Assembly (NCBI RefSeq): GCF_023703085.1
Contig: NZ_JAMQJY010000001.1
Location: 1,116,001-1,180,000, forward strand
Direction: 5' to 3'
Length of the DNA: 64,000 nt
Source: Alkalicoccobacillus plakortidis
GTDB taxonomy: Bacteria; Bacillota; Bacilli; Bacillales; Bacillaceae_D
This document shows, piece by piece, positions 55,722-64,000 of the stretch. Below the pieces are notes generated by a model, which was not told the DNA's origin, searched no databases, and was given only the letters and a program-made list of their open reading frames with translations. Both the position numbers and the translations under genes were made by a program. Within the stretch, counting starts at the first letter, position 1, and every line of letters begins with the position of its first letter.

Positions 55722-56363
55722 CTAGTAGATCATTTCTCGTAACTTTCTCATGTCCTCTTCAATCACTAGTTTTAACTTTGGATTATAGAATATCGAGGCA
55801 GGATGAAAAGTAGGAAAGACAATATAACTCTCCTCCGATGAAATATAGCGTTTGTCTTCAAGTGATTTGAGCTTTAAGATATTTGTCGTAAAAGGTGTTC
55901 CATGAATATCAACTAATCGTTCCTTCATTCCTGTTAATCTTCGGAACGCGACACCACCTAGCGTTACAATAATCTTTGGCTTAACATCTTCAATTTGTGC
56001 ATCGAGTAACGGGGCATGTGCAAGAATCTCGGACTGATTAGGTGTTCTGTTTCCTCGTGCTTCGATTTCTTTTTCCTCACCTGGTTTTAACTTTCGGTAA
56101 GGTCTGCTTCTAATGACACTCGTAATATATACATCTTCTCGAGTTAATCCAAGCCAGGTAAAATACTGATCCATCACAGCACCTGATTTCCCGATAAATG
56201 GTTTGTTTTCAATAACCTCTTGTCGTCCAGGGGCTTCTCCTACAAACATAATGCTTGCATTTGTGTTTCCTTTACCCATTAAGAAGCCATCACAAGGATA
56301 GGGTTCCATTCTCTTTTTGCAGATTTCAATTAATTTGTTTGTCAGCTGCTTATTCTGAGTCAT
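55722..56363 (-). CDS. Uracil-DNA glycosylase family protein
   Basis: A 213-residue protein of the UDG superfamily (family 4/5 type). Motif 1 is IMFVGEAPGRQEVIENKPFI with GKSGAVMD, the central ITSVIRSRP, and motif 2 is FPTFHPASIFYNP. Two N-terminal cysteines (ICKK and PYPCDGF) match part of the iron-sulfur pattern, but I do not see all four ligands clearly, so cluster binding is uncertain. Role: removal of uracil from DNA. ATG 56363 follows GGAGGG. Confidence 0.82.
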   Translation of the reverse strand: MTQNKQLTNKLIEICKKRMEPYPCDGFLMGKGNTNASIMFVGEAPGRQEVIENKPFIGKSGAVMDQYFTWLGLTREDVYITSVIRSRPYRKLKPGEEKEIEARGNRTPNQSEILAHAPLLDAQIEDVKPKIIVTLGGVAFRRLTGMKERLVDIHGTPFTTNILKLKSLEDKRYISSEESYIVFPTFHPASIFYNPKLKLVIEEDMRKLREMIY

Positions 56364-56379
56364 AGCGATTCCCTCCAAA

Positions 56380-56405
56380 AAAACAAAAACCACCTTTTAA
56401 GGTGG
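56380..56405 (-). terminator. Terminator after the 56-residue gene
   Basis: CCACCTT (56390-56396) and AAGGTGG (56399-56405); on minus, TTTTTGTTTTT follows. Confidence 0.8.
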
Positions 56406-56430
56406 CACGTTGCTTTTATCTGTTCGCTAA

Positions 56431-56601
56431 TTATACATTACAATGTTCACATTGATCACGTAATCTAGCTCGTTCAATGATTAATATAATTTGAGTAATA
56501 GAACGTTTTCGCAATCGTTCATCGTTTGATTCCACAACTCTTTGTTGTAAGCGCTTAACATTAGCAGATTCAGCATCATTTAAGAAATCCAGGTGTCCCA
56601 C
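56431..56601 (-). CDS. Small hypothetical protein (56 residues)
   Basis: Start GTG 56601 with GGGAGGG about 8 bases upstream; stop at 56433-56431, followed by a terminator. The product begins VGHLDFLNDAESANVKRLQQ, is helical and basic in the middle (SNDERLRKRSITQIILIIER) and ends with RDQCEHCNV, a CxxC that could bind metal. I do not recognise a family. Good signals on both sides support a real gene. Confidence 0.6.
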   Translation of the reverse strand: MGHLDFLNDAESANVKRLQQRVVESNDERLRKRSITQIILIIERARLRDQCEHCNV

Positions 56602-56750
56602 CTGTAAGCCCTCCCTGCTTTAAACTCTTTCATTTTTACTACCTCTAGTATAACCGATTTACGGCATTAAAAAAAGAAAGGAAAACAATTTGTCTTATTC
56701 AAACAAATTTGCCCTCCTTTTTAGTATATCCTTCCTGCTACAAATTAAAC

Positions 56751-57899
56751 CTATTCACTCTTTTGAGAGTATACAGTTTTACCATTTATAATCGTCTGTT
56801 CAACCTTTGCCATTAAGTGAAACGGAGATTCACTCCATATAACAAAATCTGCATCAAGTCCCTCTTTAAGCGACCCAACTTGATTTTCTAGTCCAATATG
56901 AATAGCCGCCTGACTTGTCATTGCACGTAATGCTGTTTCTTCAGATAATCCATGATTAACTGCTGTTTTAGCAGTTGTTAATAGATGATCAATTGTGACA
57001 ACCGGATGATCGGTAGTGATAGCAAAAGGAATGTTGTGTTGTTCAAATAACACCATCGTATCCCACGCTTTATTTGCGAGCTCCTGTTTTGACTTAGCTG
57101 ACATCGTTGGACCAACTGCAATAGGTACTTGATTCTCAAACAAAAAGTCGATTAATAGATGTCCTTCTGTACAATGCTCAATCGTAATATCAATATTAAA
57201 TTCATTCTTTATTCTAATACTCGTTACGATATCGTCTGCTCGGTGTGCGTGAACTCTTAAAGGAATTTCACGTCGTATGACCTTAGCTAGCTGTTCCAAG
57301 CCAAGATCACGGCTGTTGATCGTTTGATTTTCCAATCCTTTATTATAATCCTCAGCACGCATCAGCTCTTGACGCAGCAAACCCGCAACACCCATACGAG
57401 TAACAGCTGCTTTTCCTTTTGAACCATGAACTCTTTTAGGATTTTCTCCAAGTGCGGCTTTCATTCCTGAAGGGCTTTTAATAACCATTTGATCTGCTAC
57501 TGTACCAACGGTTTTTACCGCAACCATTTCTCCACCAATAACATTTGCACTTCCTGGTAAAACTTGTACAGTTGTCACACCATTTTTTCGTGCTTCGGCA
57601 AATCCGTTATCCTGTGGACTAAGACCATCCAATGAACGTACATAAGGAGTCGATGCTGCAGACGTCTCATTAAAATCATGTCCTGCACTACCTAATCCTT
57701 CTGGATGTACTCCAAGATGTGTATGTACATCAATTAGACCCGGTGTGACAAATTTTCCATCTAGATCGATAATTTCTGCATCATTTGGAATGATAATATC
57801 TGTTCCAATCGTTTGGATTTGACCACTATCCACTAGTAGACTTGCTTTTTCTATGTATGTCGTTCCAGTCCATGCATTTACATTGATATAGGCTTTCAT
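56751..57899 (-). CDS. Amidohydrolase (imidazolonepropionase-like)
   Basis: A 382-residue metal-dependent hydrolase. The metal pair is in VTPGLIDVHTHLGVHPEG (HxH); further ligands appear in RVHAHRADD and TIEHCTEGHLL, and the catalytic aspartate in FAITTDHPVVTIDHLL. GSLKEGLDADFVIW is the typical C-terminal signature. Such proteins include dipeptidases and hydantoinase-like enzymes; the substrate is unknown. Monocistronic. Confidence 0.82.
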   Translation of the reverse strand: MKAYINVNAWTGTTYIEKASLLVDSGQIQTIGTDIIIPNDAEIIDLDGKFVTPGLIDVHTHLGVHPEGLGSAGHDFNETSAASTPYVRSLDGLSPQDNGFAEARKNGVTTVQVLPGSANVIGGEMVAVKTVGTVADQMVIKSPSGMKAALGENPKRVHGSKGKAAVTRMGVAGLLRQELMRAEDYNKGLENQTINSRDLGLEQLAKVIRREIPLRVHAHRADDIVTSIRIKNEFNIDITIEHCTEGHLLIDFLFENQVPIAVGPTMSAKSKQELANKAWDTMVLFEQHNIPFAITTDHPVVTIDHLLTTAKTAVNHGLSEETALRAMTSQAAIHIGLENQVGSLKEGLDADFVIWSESPFHLMAKVEQTIINGKTVYSQKSE

Positions 57900-57997
57900 T
57901 ACTCAACGTCCCTTCATTCGCTCTATCGCATTATTTCGTGTGCCGAAGTATTGAATTGTTTTTAGACTGACTTTCAAAGAAAGCCAGTCAGACAGGT

Positions 57998-58279
57998 TTA
58001 CTTTTGTTCCATATATTGTTTTAATTCATTCATTACTTTATCTGCGCCTTCTGGGCTTAAGATAATATGTCCATTTGCTAATGAAATATTGTCATCAGAG
58101 CTTTCACCAGTTACCATACACGCACGATAAGGCTGGTACTTTTCAAGGATGATTTGTTCCCCGTCGACTAAAATAGCTAGAGGTGTTTTAATTTCAATTT
58201 CAAGCATATTTCTTAATTCTTTTGGGATAACAATTCTACCAAGTTGATCTAACTTACGTACAATACCTGTTGATTTCAT
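57998..58279 (-). CDS. abrB: AbrB family transition-state regulator
   Basis: A 93-residue DNA-binding dimer. The N-terminal swapped-hairpin AbrB domain is MKSTGIVRKLDQLGRIVIPK followed by ELRNMLEIE; the C-terminal half (RACMVTGESSDDN, LANGHIILSPEGADKVMNEL) is the AbrB/Abh multimerisation domain. B. subtilis has AbrB and Abh of similar length, and this could be either orthologue. It represses many stationary-phase genes. Confidence 0.85.
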   Translation of the reverse strand: MKSTGIVRKLDQLGRIVIPKELRNMLEIEIKTPLAILVDGEQIILEKYQPYRACMVTGESSDDNISLANGHIILSPEGADKVMNELKQYMEQK

Positions 58280-58567
58280 ATACCCTCACAACTCCTTCTA
58301 TTCAATCTTTTTCTGCGTTTTTTGCTACAATTGAGATACATTTTCCATAAAAACGGGAGTGACTAGCGACTCATTGTATGCACTTTTATTTTATATCACA
58401 TCAATCGCTTTTAACAGAGGATTTAGGAAAATACTCTTTTAACAGCCTAAAGGTAGTAGTGTTTTTACATTATTTACTTAATAGTAATAGAATTCCCTGT
58501 TACTCATCCATTTTTATCGTTTTTTGAGCCTTTAGACTCATATGTATGGGCACACTTCGAATCTAAT
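58280..58567. other. Intergenic region upstream of abrB
   Basis: About 290 bases with no gene. It should contain the abrB promoter (transcribed on minus), but I see no box convincing enough to annotate. The right end is the rpmA terminator. Confidence 0.5.
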
Positions 58568-58601
58568 CAAAAAGCTCTATCACCTAAGTGATAGAGCTTT
58601 T
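58568..58601 (-). terminator. Terminator of the rplU-prp-rpmA operon
   Basis: AAAAGCTCTATCAC (58570-58583) and GTGATAGAGCTTTT (58588-58601), perfect 14-bp stem; on minus followed by GATTAG after TTTTT. Confidence 0.9.
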
Positions 58602-58605
58602 CTTA

Positions 58606-58887
58606 TTAAGATCCTGGATATACACTAACTTGTTTACGATCACGACCAACACGTTCGAATTTCACAACGCCGTCCACTTTCGCAAAAAGAGTGTCATCTC
58701 CACCTTTTCCTACATTCGTTCCAGGGTAGATACGTGTACCACGTTGACGAACAAGGATGCTTCCGCCTGAAACAGACTGACCATCCGCGCGCTTAGTACC
58801 AAGACGTTTAGACTGAGAGTCACGACCGTTCTTTGTACTACCTACACCTTTTTTGGATGCGAAAAATTGCAGATTCATTTTCAACAT
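58606..58887 (-). CDS. rpmA: 50S ribosomal protein L27
   Basis: A 93-residue L27 with [20 protein letters not shown] and [20 protein letters not shown]. The N-terminus [14 protein letters not shown] carries the Firmicute-specific extension that is cut after LQFF to expose the alanine end reaching the peptidyl transferase centre. The cutting enzyme Prp is encoded immediately upstream. Confidence 0.97.
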   Translation of the reverse strand: MLKMNLQFFASKKGVGSTKNGRDSQSKRLGTKRADGQSVSGGSILVRQRGTRIYPGTNVGKGGDDTLFAKVDGVVKFERVGRDRKQVSVYPGS

Positions 58888-58893
58888 GAAAAT

Positions 58894-59229
58894 TCACCTC
58901 CTGTCCGTTATGGATATGAATGCTTCATATTCTTCTTCGATTGATTTAAGAGAAAGAACCATACCTTCAAGCAACAGCTGCACATCTCTATGCTGCTCCT
59001 GATTCAAAGACTCAGGTACTGTACAACTTAAATAACCTCCGTTATCCTGCATGTCAACAATAAGCTCTGTTTGGCATAACACCTGAACAGCATTTACTGC
59101 TCCAATTGAGACAGCAGAAGCTCCGGCACATACAATATCGTATCCATAAGGACCTGATTCAGCATGCCCAGACATTGAAAAAGATACAATGCGACCTGTT
59201 GAGTGTCGATTTATACTAACATTAATCAT
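58894..59229 (-). CDS. prp: Ribosomal-processing cysteine protease Prp
   Basis: A 111-residue cysteine protease that removes the L27 N-terminal extension. The catalytic pair is H22 (SMSGHAESG) and C34 (YDIVCAGASAVSIG). Located between rplU and rpmA, the invariant Firmicute arrangement. Confidence 0.94.
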   Translation of the reverse strand: MINVSINRHSTGRIVSFSMSGHAESGPYGYDIVCAGASAVSIGAVNAVQVLCQTELIVDMQDNGGYLSCTVPESLNQEQHRDVQLLLEGMVLSLKSIEEEYEAFISITDRR

Positions 59230-59238
59230 GTCTATCCC

Positions 59239-59547
59239 TTACACGTTAATAGCGTCGATCACTACTTTAGTGTATGGCTGACGATGACCTTGCTTACGAC
59301 GGTAGTTTTTCTTTGCTTTCATTTTGTAAACGATGATTTTCTTGTCACGGCCATGTTTTTCAACTTTACCTGTAACTGAAGCACCTGCTACTAATGGAGC
59401 TCCAACTTTCGTTTCGTCTCCGCTAACAAAAAGAACTTTGTCAAACGTTACAACTTCATCAACATCTGCAAAAAGCTTTTCGATGTAAATCGTGTCTCCA
59501 GCTTGAACCTTCAACTGCTTTCCGCCTGTTTCAATAATTGCGTACAT
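59239..59547 (-). CDS. rplU: 50S ribosomal protein L21
   Basis: A 102-residue L21: [18 protein letters not shown] at the start, [20 protein letters not shown] and [18 protein letters not shown] at the end. RBS AAGGAGG before ATG 59547. First gene of rplU-prp-rpmA. Confidence 0.97.
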   Translation of the reverse strand: MYAIIETGGKQLKVQAGDTIYIEKLFADVDEVVTFDKVLFVSGDETKVGAPLVAGASVTGKVEKHGRDKKIIVYKMKAKKNYRRKQGHRQPYTKVVIDAINV

Positions 59548-59559
59548 ATCTGCACCTCC

Positions 59560-59660
59560 TTATATACTCAGACTCGCCATTTCAGGTAAGGAATCTCCTA
59601 TTTGAACCTGTTCCGCGCGGTTGTAGTTCTTTGGGTGCAACCAAATCACTAACATTACCC
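59560..59660 (-). ncRNA. Probable L21 leader (ribosomal protein autoregulatory element)
   Basis: The roughly 100-base untranslated region upstream of rplU contains several short complementary segments and lies where the L21 leader is found in other Firmicutes. I recognise it by position; I did not verify the full consensus. Confidence 0.4.
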
Positions 59661-59715
59661 ATCATAGCACAAACAAAATTATGAAGTCAATAACATTTCG
59701 CTGCCTAGATTCATA

Positions 59716-61206
59716 CTATAAGCCTTGCAGAATACGCTCTGCCTCCGCTTTTTCTCCAACGTATACAAATCGATACGTATGTGTATGAGATTGCTGCTCT
59801 TCTACGCTATAAATGTGAAAACCGAGCGCTTGCTCTAAGCGAGTTTTATGAACGTTTGAATGACCAAAAAGAATTTGTCGAACAGGTATCGGTATCTCAA
59901 TGACCACCGCCTCCACTTGTTCGCGGTATTCCCATAACTCTCGTTCAATTTTAAAAGCAAGAGACTCCATAGACAAAACATAACCTGTACCCCTGCAAAC
60001 TGGACAATCTGTTGATAAACTATTCCGTAAGCTTTCTTTAACTTTTTTACGGGTAAGCTCCATCAGTCCCAGTTTAGTAAGTCCTCTCACACTCGTTTGC
60101 GTACGATCTTTTTTTAATTCTTTCTCCAATGCTTTTGTCAGTTCTAGCTTATGGTCTTCTTTTCGTAGATCGATAAAATCAATTAAAATGATTCCACCTA
60201 AATCGCGTAACCTCAGCTGTCTGGCAATCTCTTGTACAGCTTCAAGATTGACCTTTAAAACGGTATCTTCAAGCTTTGTTTTACCAGTGAACTTTCCACT
60301 ATTCACATCGATTACAGTAAGCGCCTCTGTTTGATCAAACACAAGAAACGCTCCACTTTTTAACCAAATTTGTCTACGTGTCGCTAGATCAAGTTGTCGA
60401 TCCACACCATATTCCGTAAAAATGTTCTGCTTACCACGAAATAGTGATGTGCGAACAGATGGTAACCGTATTAGTGATAATAATCGGTCAATACGCTGCT
60501 TTACTTTGAGATCGTCCACTACAATTTCAGCTAAACCCTCTGATGAATAGTCTCTAATCGTTTGCTCAATAAAGTCCGGTGCTTGCATAATAATAGAAGG
60601 AACACGTTTGTCTTTGGCTTCTTCCATTGACTCCTGGAAGCTTTGCCTTAAGACGTTTAATTCCGCTTGAATCGTCTCTTCGCTTTCTTTTTCGGCAGCT
60701 GTCCGTAAAATTAATCCCTCTGATTCATCTGTCCATTTTTCAGCGGCAACTCGCCATGCTTCACGACTCTCACTCGATTGAAATCGCTTTGAGATGGCAA
60801 TGTATTGACTATGAGGCAAGTAAACTAAATGATGTCCAGGCACCGTGACCACATTAGTCACTCTACAGCCTTTTGTGCCGATTTCTTCTTTTGTTACCTG
60901 CACAATTAGTTCCTCACCTTGGTGAACATAGTGCGAAATGCTTTTGTTTTTTTTCTTTTCTGCTTCTTCTTCACTGAGATAATACTTTAAAACATCATCT
61001 CGATACAAAAAAGCATTTTTCTCTCTACCGATATTGACAAAAGCAGCTTGCATACCTGGTAGAACCTTCTCTACTCTTGCTTTATAGATATTCCCTACTA
61101 CCCGGTCTTGGTTTGGTTGATCAATCATTAACTCTATAATCTGTTCATTCTCAATAACAGCAGCTCTTTGTTCACGTGTCGCTGCGTTTAATACTAGTTT
61201 CTTCAC
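59716..61206 (-). CDS. rng: Ribonuclease E/G family endoribonuclease
   Basis: A 496-residue RNase G-like enzyme that cleaves single-stranded RNA. The S1 domain occupies about residues 35-125 (VVGNIYKARVEKVLPGMQAA, FVNIGREKNAFLYRDD); the catalytic DNase-I-like region has LTVIDVNSGKFTGK and GIILIDFIDLRKEDH, whose aspartates bind magnesium; the zinc-link is TDCPVCRGTGYV. It lies between spoIVFB and rplU. B. subtilis lacks this enzyme but several other bacilli have it at this location. Confidence 0.92.
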   Translation of the reverse strand: MKKLVLNAATREQRAAVIENEQIIELMIDQPNQDRVVGNIYKARVEKVLPGMQAAFVNIGREKNAFLYRDDVLKYYLSEEEAEKKKNKSISHYVHQGEELIVQVTKEEIGTKGCRVTNVVTVPGHHLVYLPHSQYIAISKRFQSSESREAWRVAAEKWTDESEGLILRTAAEKESEETIQAELNVLRQSFQESMEEAKDKRVPSIIMQAPDFIEQTIRDYSSEGLAEIVVDDLKVKQRIDRLLSLIRLPSVRTSLFRGKQNIFTEYGVDRQLDLATRRQIWLKSGAFLVFDQTEALTVIDVNSGKFTGKTKLEDTVLKVNLEAVQEIARQLRLRDLGGIILIDFIDLRKEDHKLELTKALEKELKKDRTQTSVRGLTKLGLMELTRKKVKESLRNSLSTDCPVCRGTGYVLSMESLAFKIERELWEYREQVEAVVIEIPIPVRQILFGHSNVHKTRLEQALGFHIYSVEEQQSHTHTYRFVYVGEKAEAERILQGL

Positions 61207-61239
61207 TAAGAAGACACTCCCGTCTTTACATATCTCCCG

Positions 61240-62122
61240 TTATTGTACCTTAGTTTGGGCAGAATTTATACGTGGAGGTCCATTAATCAATGTACTGATC
61301 GGAACAGTTAATCTTCGGTCAAATAACGCTTGTAATAAAGCCTTCTCTGGCACTTGTTGTTTGTTTGAATGAAGTGAAAATAAGTGAGTGTGTCCTCGTC
61401 GAAGCAGCCTCACTGCATCACGCACATGAAGATCTGGCGACACGTTTAATACCAAGTTAGAGGATGAATGAATAGGTATCTGATCTCTTTCTGTTAAAAA
61501 TCGCATAAACCGATAGTGTCGCTGTTTCCATTCGAGATAATTATTAATCAGAAGAAACAGGATCACGATATATAAATTTAAATGAAAAGGCAAAATTAAA
61601 GCAGCGAGTATCATTAGAAATAAGGCACAAATGGAACTAATTAAAGAAGCATGGTGCGCTTTTTTATATGCCCAAGCGATCCATAAACCAAAGCTGAACA
61701 ATTCTTCCACCATCAAGCGGAAGAACCGGCAGTAAATTAAAACAAAGGATAATCAGGTTGTGCCAAACAAAAAGCTTGGTGCGATGAAGTGGACCAAACG
61801 GCCGTTTCTACCAATGCATACGAGGCTCCGATCATCCATAGTGCTGGAGAGGACCAGCTAAAACAACCAGTAATTCTTCTTTAATCGGCTTATTGCCACT
61901 GTCCTCTATTTCAGCTACACCACCAAATGGGAGCAGCTCAATTTTTCGGATTCTCCAGCCATAATGAACAGCCATAGATGCATGACCTAGCTCATGCACA
62001 AACACAATGAAAAAAAGCATGAGTGCTTCTCGAAAATAACCCGTTACAAATCCAGAACCAAGCACAACCCAGAAAAACGGATTAATTCGAATCAATAAAA
62101 GGAGTTTCCACATTTTATTCAA
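61240..62122 (-). CDS. spoIVFB: Stage IV sporulation protein FB, site-2 protease (three frame breaks)
   Basis: Intramembrane zinc metalloprotease that activates pro-sigma-K. The zinc-binding FVHELGHASM (H43, E44, H47) is in the N-terminal frame and LPFGGVAEIE follows; the third ligand region LPLDGGRIV lies in the middle. Three breaks interrupt it: a missing base near 61840 (expected LQHLWMIG), an extra T in CTTGG on plus at 61776-61777 (gives SHQLFVWHN) and an extra T in CTTGG on minus at 61674-61675 (gives FMDRWAYKKAHH). Corrected, the protein has 293 residues, the usual length. Its start overlaps the spoIVFA stop. Confidence 0.92.
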
Positions 62123-62891
62123 ATGAGATCACTTCATTAGGATTAATGTACTCCTCACCTTTTTTTAATGCAAAATAATAAATGCCTTTATTATCCTCGC
62201 TTTTTGATACAGTACCAAGTTCATGACCCGCTTGAATATGATCATAGATGTTGACTGTGATCTCATCTAGCATGCCATAAGTGGACTCTGTTCCATCATA
62301 ATGTTGAAGAATAACGGTTTTACCAGTATCCTCTTTTTCTGTTACATCCGTTATATACCCACCTGTCGCAGCGTGTACTTCAATGCCTTCCCCTGTCTCA
62401 ATCATCACGCCACGACCATTTTGGTCAAAGTTTTCACGAATTGTACCTGTTGCAGGAACTGCATATGGCGTCAACTCGACTGGTGGTTCTGCTGGATTGT
62501 TTGTTTGATCTGTTGTTTTTGGTGGTAATAACGTGATTGGTCGTCCAAAGTTTGACTCATACCATTGACTGATTGCAGCAAATTGAAATTCTTGCTCAAA
62601 TGTTTGACTGACAACTTCTCGCACCGGTTCTAACCTTGCTTGATCTGTCCGATAAATGATTAATAGCGATAAAAAAATCAATGTGCAAAACAATGTACGT
62701 AAAACAAAAGACCCCACATAGCGTTTTGGTGAACTTTCTCCTTCTGGATCAAACGATGTACCCACTTCTTTTACATTTGAATTCAGTTGGCGTATGCTTG
62801 ATTTAGAGGAAGTTTCTACCCCATGATACCCCCGATTTGTTTTCCTTTTTGCTTCTATTCGTTTACGGACTTGTTGAAGCTGCTTTGACAT
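62115..62891 (-). CDS. spoIVFA: Stage IV sporulation protein FA
   Basis: A 258-residue membrane protein that holds and inhibits SpoIVFB in the outer forespore membrane until the SpoIVB signal. A polar, basic N-terminal part is followed by one membrane segment (FVLRTLFCTLIFLSLLIIY) and a LytM/M23-like domain lacking catalytic zinc ligands (GVMIETGEGIEVHAATGGYI, LGTVSKSEDNKGIYYFALKK). ATG 62891 has AAGGAG 9 bases upstream. The product overlaps spoIVFB translationally. In B. subtilis minCD precede this pair; here a divergent aldo/keto reductase does. Confidence 0.92.
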   Translation of the reverse strand: MSKQLQQVRKRIEAKRKTNRGYHGVETSSKSSIRQLNSNVKEVGTSFDPEGESSPKRYVGSFVLRTLFCTLIFLSLLIIYRTDQARLEPVREVVSQTFEQEFQFAAISQWYESNFGRPITLLPPKTTDQTNNPAEPPVELTPYAVPATGTIRENFDQNGRGVMIETGEGIEVHAATGGYITDVTEKEDTGKTVILQHYDGTESTYGMLDEITVNIYDHIQAGHELGTVSKSEDNKGIYYFALKKGEEYINPNEVISFE

Positions 62892-63042
62892 CCTGCCACA
62901 CTCCTTATCATTGCAGATCTGCTTGTACTCTACTTTATGATTTGTCTGGAGACAGTATGTCCATTCCCACGATATTATGAGGTTGATTCTTGATGAAGAA
63001 GGGAAAAGAATACGATACATACTTTGAAGGAGAGTGAATTAA

Positions 63043-63960
63043 ATGAAAACAAGACAACTTGGTTCTTCTGATTTAGTAGTGAGTGAACTTGGACTCGGAG
63101 CAATGTCTCTAGGAAAAGAACCAAACAATGCGAAATCTATTATTGATGAAGCATTAAATCAAGGCGTCAATTATATTGATACAGCAGACTTATATGATAT
63201 GGGTGAAAATGAAGAATTGATTGGACAAGCTATTAAATCGAGGCGAAAAGAATTAATTCTAGCGACCAAAGCTGGAAATCGTTTCGAAAAAGGCAAGGAA
63301 GGTTGGGAATGGGACCCTTCTAAAAAACATATCCAACAAGCTGTAAAAGACAGTTTACGCCGCTTGCAAACCGATTACATCGACCTCTATCAACTTCACG
63401 GTGGAACCATAGACGATCCAATCGATGAAACGATTGAGGCATTTGAAGAGTTAAAGCAAGAAGGAGTAATCCGGGAATATGGGATTTCCTCCATCCGCCC
63501 TAATGTCATCCGAGAATACCTAACGAAATCATCCATTGTTAGTGTCATGATGCAGTATAGTCTTCTTGACCGTCGTCCAGAGGAGTGGTTTGATTTATTA
63601 TCTAAGCATCAGGTCAGTGTGGTAACCCGAGGTCCAATTGCAAAGGGAATTTTAAGTAAACGTCCTTTACAATCGAGTAAATCCATTTCTGAGAAAGGCT
63701 ATTTAACCTATTCACTGAATGAACTAGAAGAACTTCGGAAACAGTTATCAGAGCACTTCGGCCAAGAACGCTCACTTGTTGAAATTGCATTCCACTACAA
63801 TCTCTCCCAAGTGCCAGTTGCATCCGTAATTGCCGGTGCGAGCAGTGTTGAGCAAATGCGTGAAAATGTCCAAGCTATCAACGGAAATCCACTAACAGTA
63901 GAAGAGATAAACTGGCTAAAAACAAGGACCAAAGCCGATCTGTATGAACAACATCGCTAA
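63043..63960 (+). CDS. Aldo/keto reductase (YqkF-like)
   Basis: A 305-residue NADPH-dependent TIM-barrel oxidoreductase. The catalytic tetrad can be traced: D47 in NYIDTADLYDMGENE, Y52, K76 region in LILATKAGNRF and H in DLYQLHGGT; SVIAGASSVEQMRENVQAIN binds cofactor. RBS GAAGGAGAG before ATG 63043. It resembles B. subtilis YqkF; the physiological substrate is unknown. Confidence 0.88.
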   Translation: MKTRQLGSSDLVVSELGLGAMSLGKEPNNAKSIIDEALNQGVNYIDTADLYDMGENEELIGQAIKSRRKELILATKAGNRFEKGKEGWEWDPSKKHIQQAVKDSLRRLQTDYIDLYQLHGGTIDDPIDETIEAFEELKQEGVIREYGISSIRPNVIREYLTKSSIVSVMMQYSLLDRRPEEWFDLLSKHQVSVVTRGPIAKGILSKRPLQSSKSISEKGYLTYSLNELEELRKQLSEHFGQERSLVEIAFHYNLSQVPVASVIAGASSVEQMRENVQAINGNPLTVEEINWLKTRTKADLYEQHR

Positions 63961-63975
63961 TATAAGCTCATCTGT

Positions 63976-64000
63976 AGCCCAAACCATAGCCTGGTTGGGC
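63976..64000 (+). terminator. Terminator after the aldo/keto reductase (cut by the window end)
   Basis: GCCCAAACC pairs with GGTTGGGC at the very end of the window; the expected T-run lies beyond it. Confidence 0.6.

Noticed and set aside
2363..61778. Programmed +1 ribosomal frameshifting at CTTGG
   Set aside because: Several cases have the motif on the non-coding strand, so the mRNA reads CCAAG there; the genes are also functionally unrelated and their relatives are not frameshifted.

Overview
The window looks like chromosome of a spore-forming, low-GC member of the Bacillaceae, probably an alkaliphilic or halotolerant Bacillus relative. The evidence is a spoIVFA-spoIVFB pair, an AbrB regulator, an L27 with a cleavable N-terminal extension next to its protease Prp, a B. 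subtilis-like pst operon with two pstB genes, SAM-I riboswitches over methionine-salvage genes, and strong AAGGAGG ribosome binding sites. No rRNA or tRNA gene and no CRISPR array was seen.

Layout. 1-3.5 kb: argCJBD arginine operon (minus), with an ARG box inside its promoter. 3.6-5.1 kb: SCO- and CtaG-type cytochrome oxidase assembly genes (minus). 5.3-6.7 kb: HAD phosphatase and a GNAT. 6.7-8.3 kb: gene-poor patch with GC-rich palindromic repeats and a truncated IS110 transposase. 8.3-13.5 kb: an unrecognised gene, a helical protein and a large SNF2 helicase. 13.5-17.6 kb: BsuPI lipoprotein, YitT protein, hydrolase, rhodanese and AI-2E-family permease (minus). 17.8-19.9 kb: GerMN lipoprotein, a long periodic repeat array and a small membrane protein. 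20-23.4 kb: acyl-CoA carboxylase beta subunit, dimethylargininase-like enzyme and small genes. 23.6-26.5 kb: cheA-cheW-cheY. 26.5-32.7 kb: an AddA/AddB-like helicase-nuclease pair. 33.9-39.2 kb: pstSCA-BA-BB-phoU with a five-repeat PhoP box array. 39.3-39.6 kb: a second periodic array. 40.3-49.9 kb: methionine salvage (mtnWXBD on minus; ABC importer-mtnK-mtnA on plus), divergent, each arm behind its own SAM-I riboswitch. 49.9-58.3 kb: FAD oxidoreductase, class III aminotransferase, YjiH protein, methyl-accepting chemotaxis protein, uracil-DNA glycosylase, amidohydrolase and AbrB. 58.6-63 kb: spoIVFA-spoIVFB-rng-rplU-prp-rpmA. 63-64 kb: aldo/keto reductase.

Two things stand out. First, two intergenic arrays of unrelated sequence (18.5-19.2 kb and 39.34-39.55 kb) share the same non-integer period of about 20.4-20.5 bp, close to two turns of B-DNA. 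I know of no description of them. Second, at least 16 frame breaks interrupt otherwise well-conserved genes. Thirteen are explained by one extra T in the sequence CTTGG (read on either strand); changing CTTGG to CTGG restores the expected protein every time. The simplest explanation is a motif-specific base-calling or assembly error, but the pattern deserves checking. Interrupted genes are listed as single CDS spans with the break position given.
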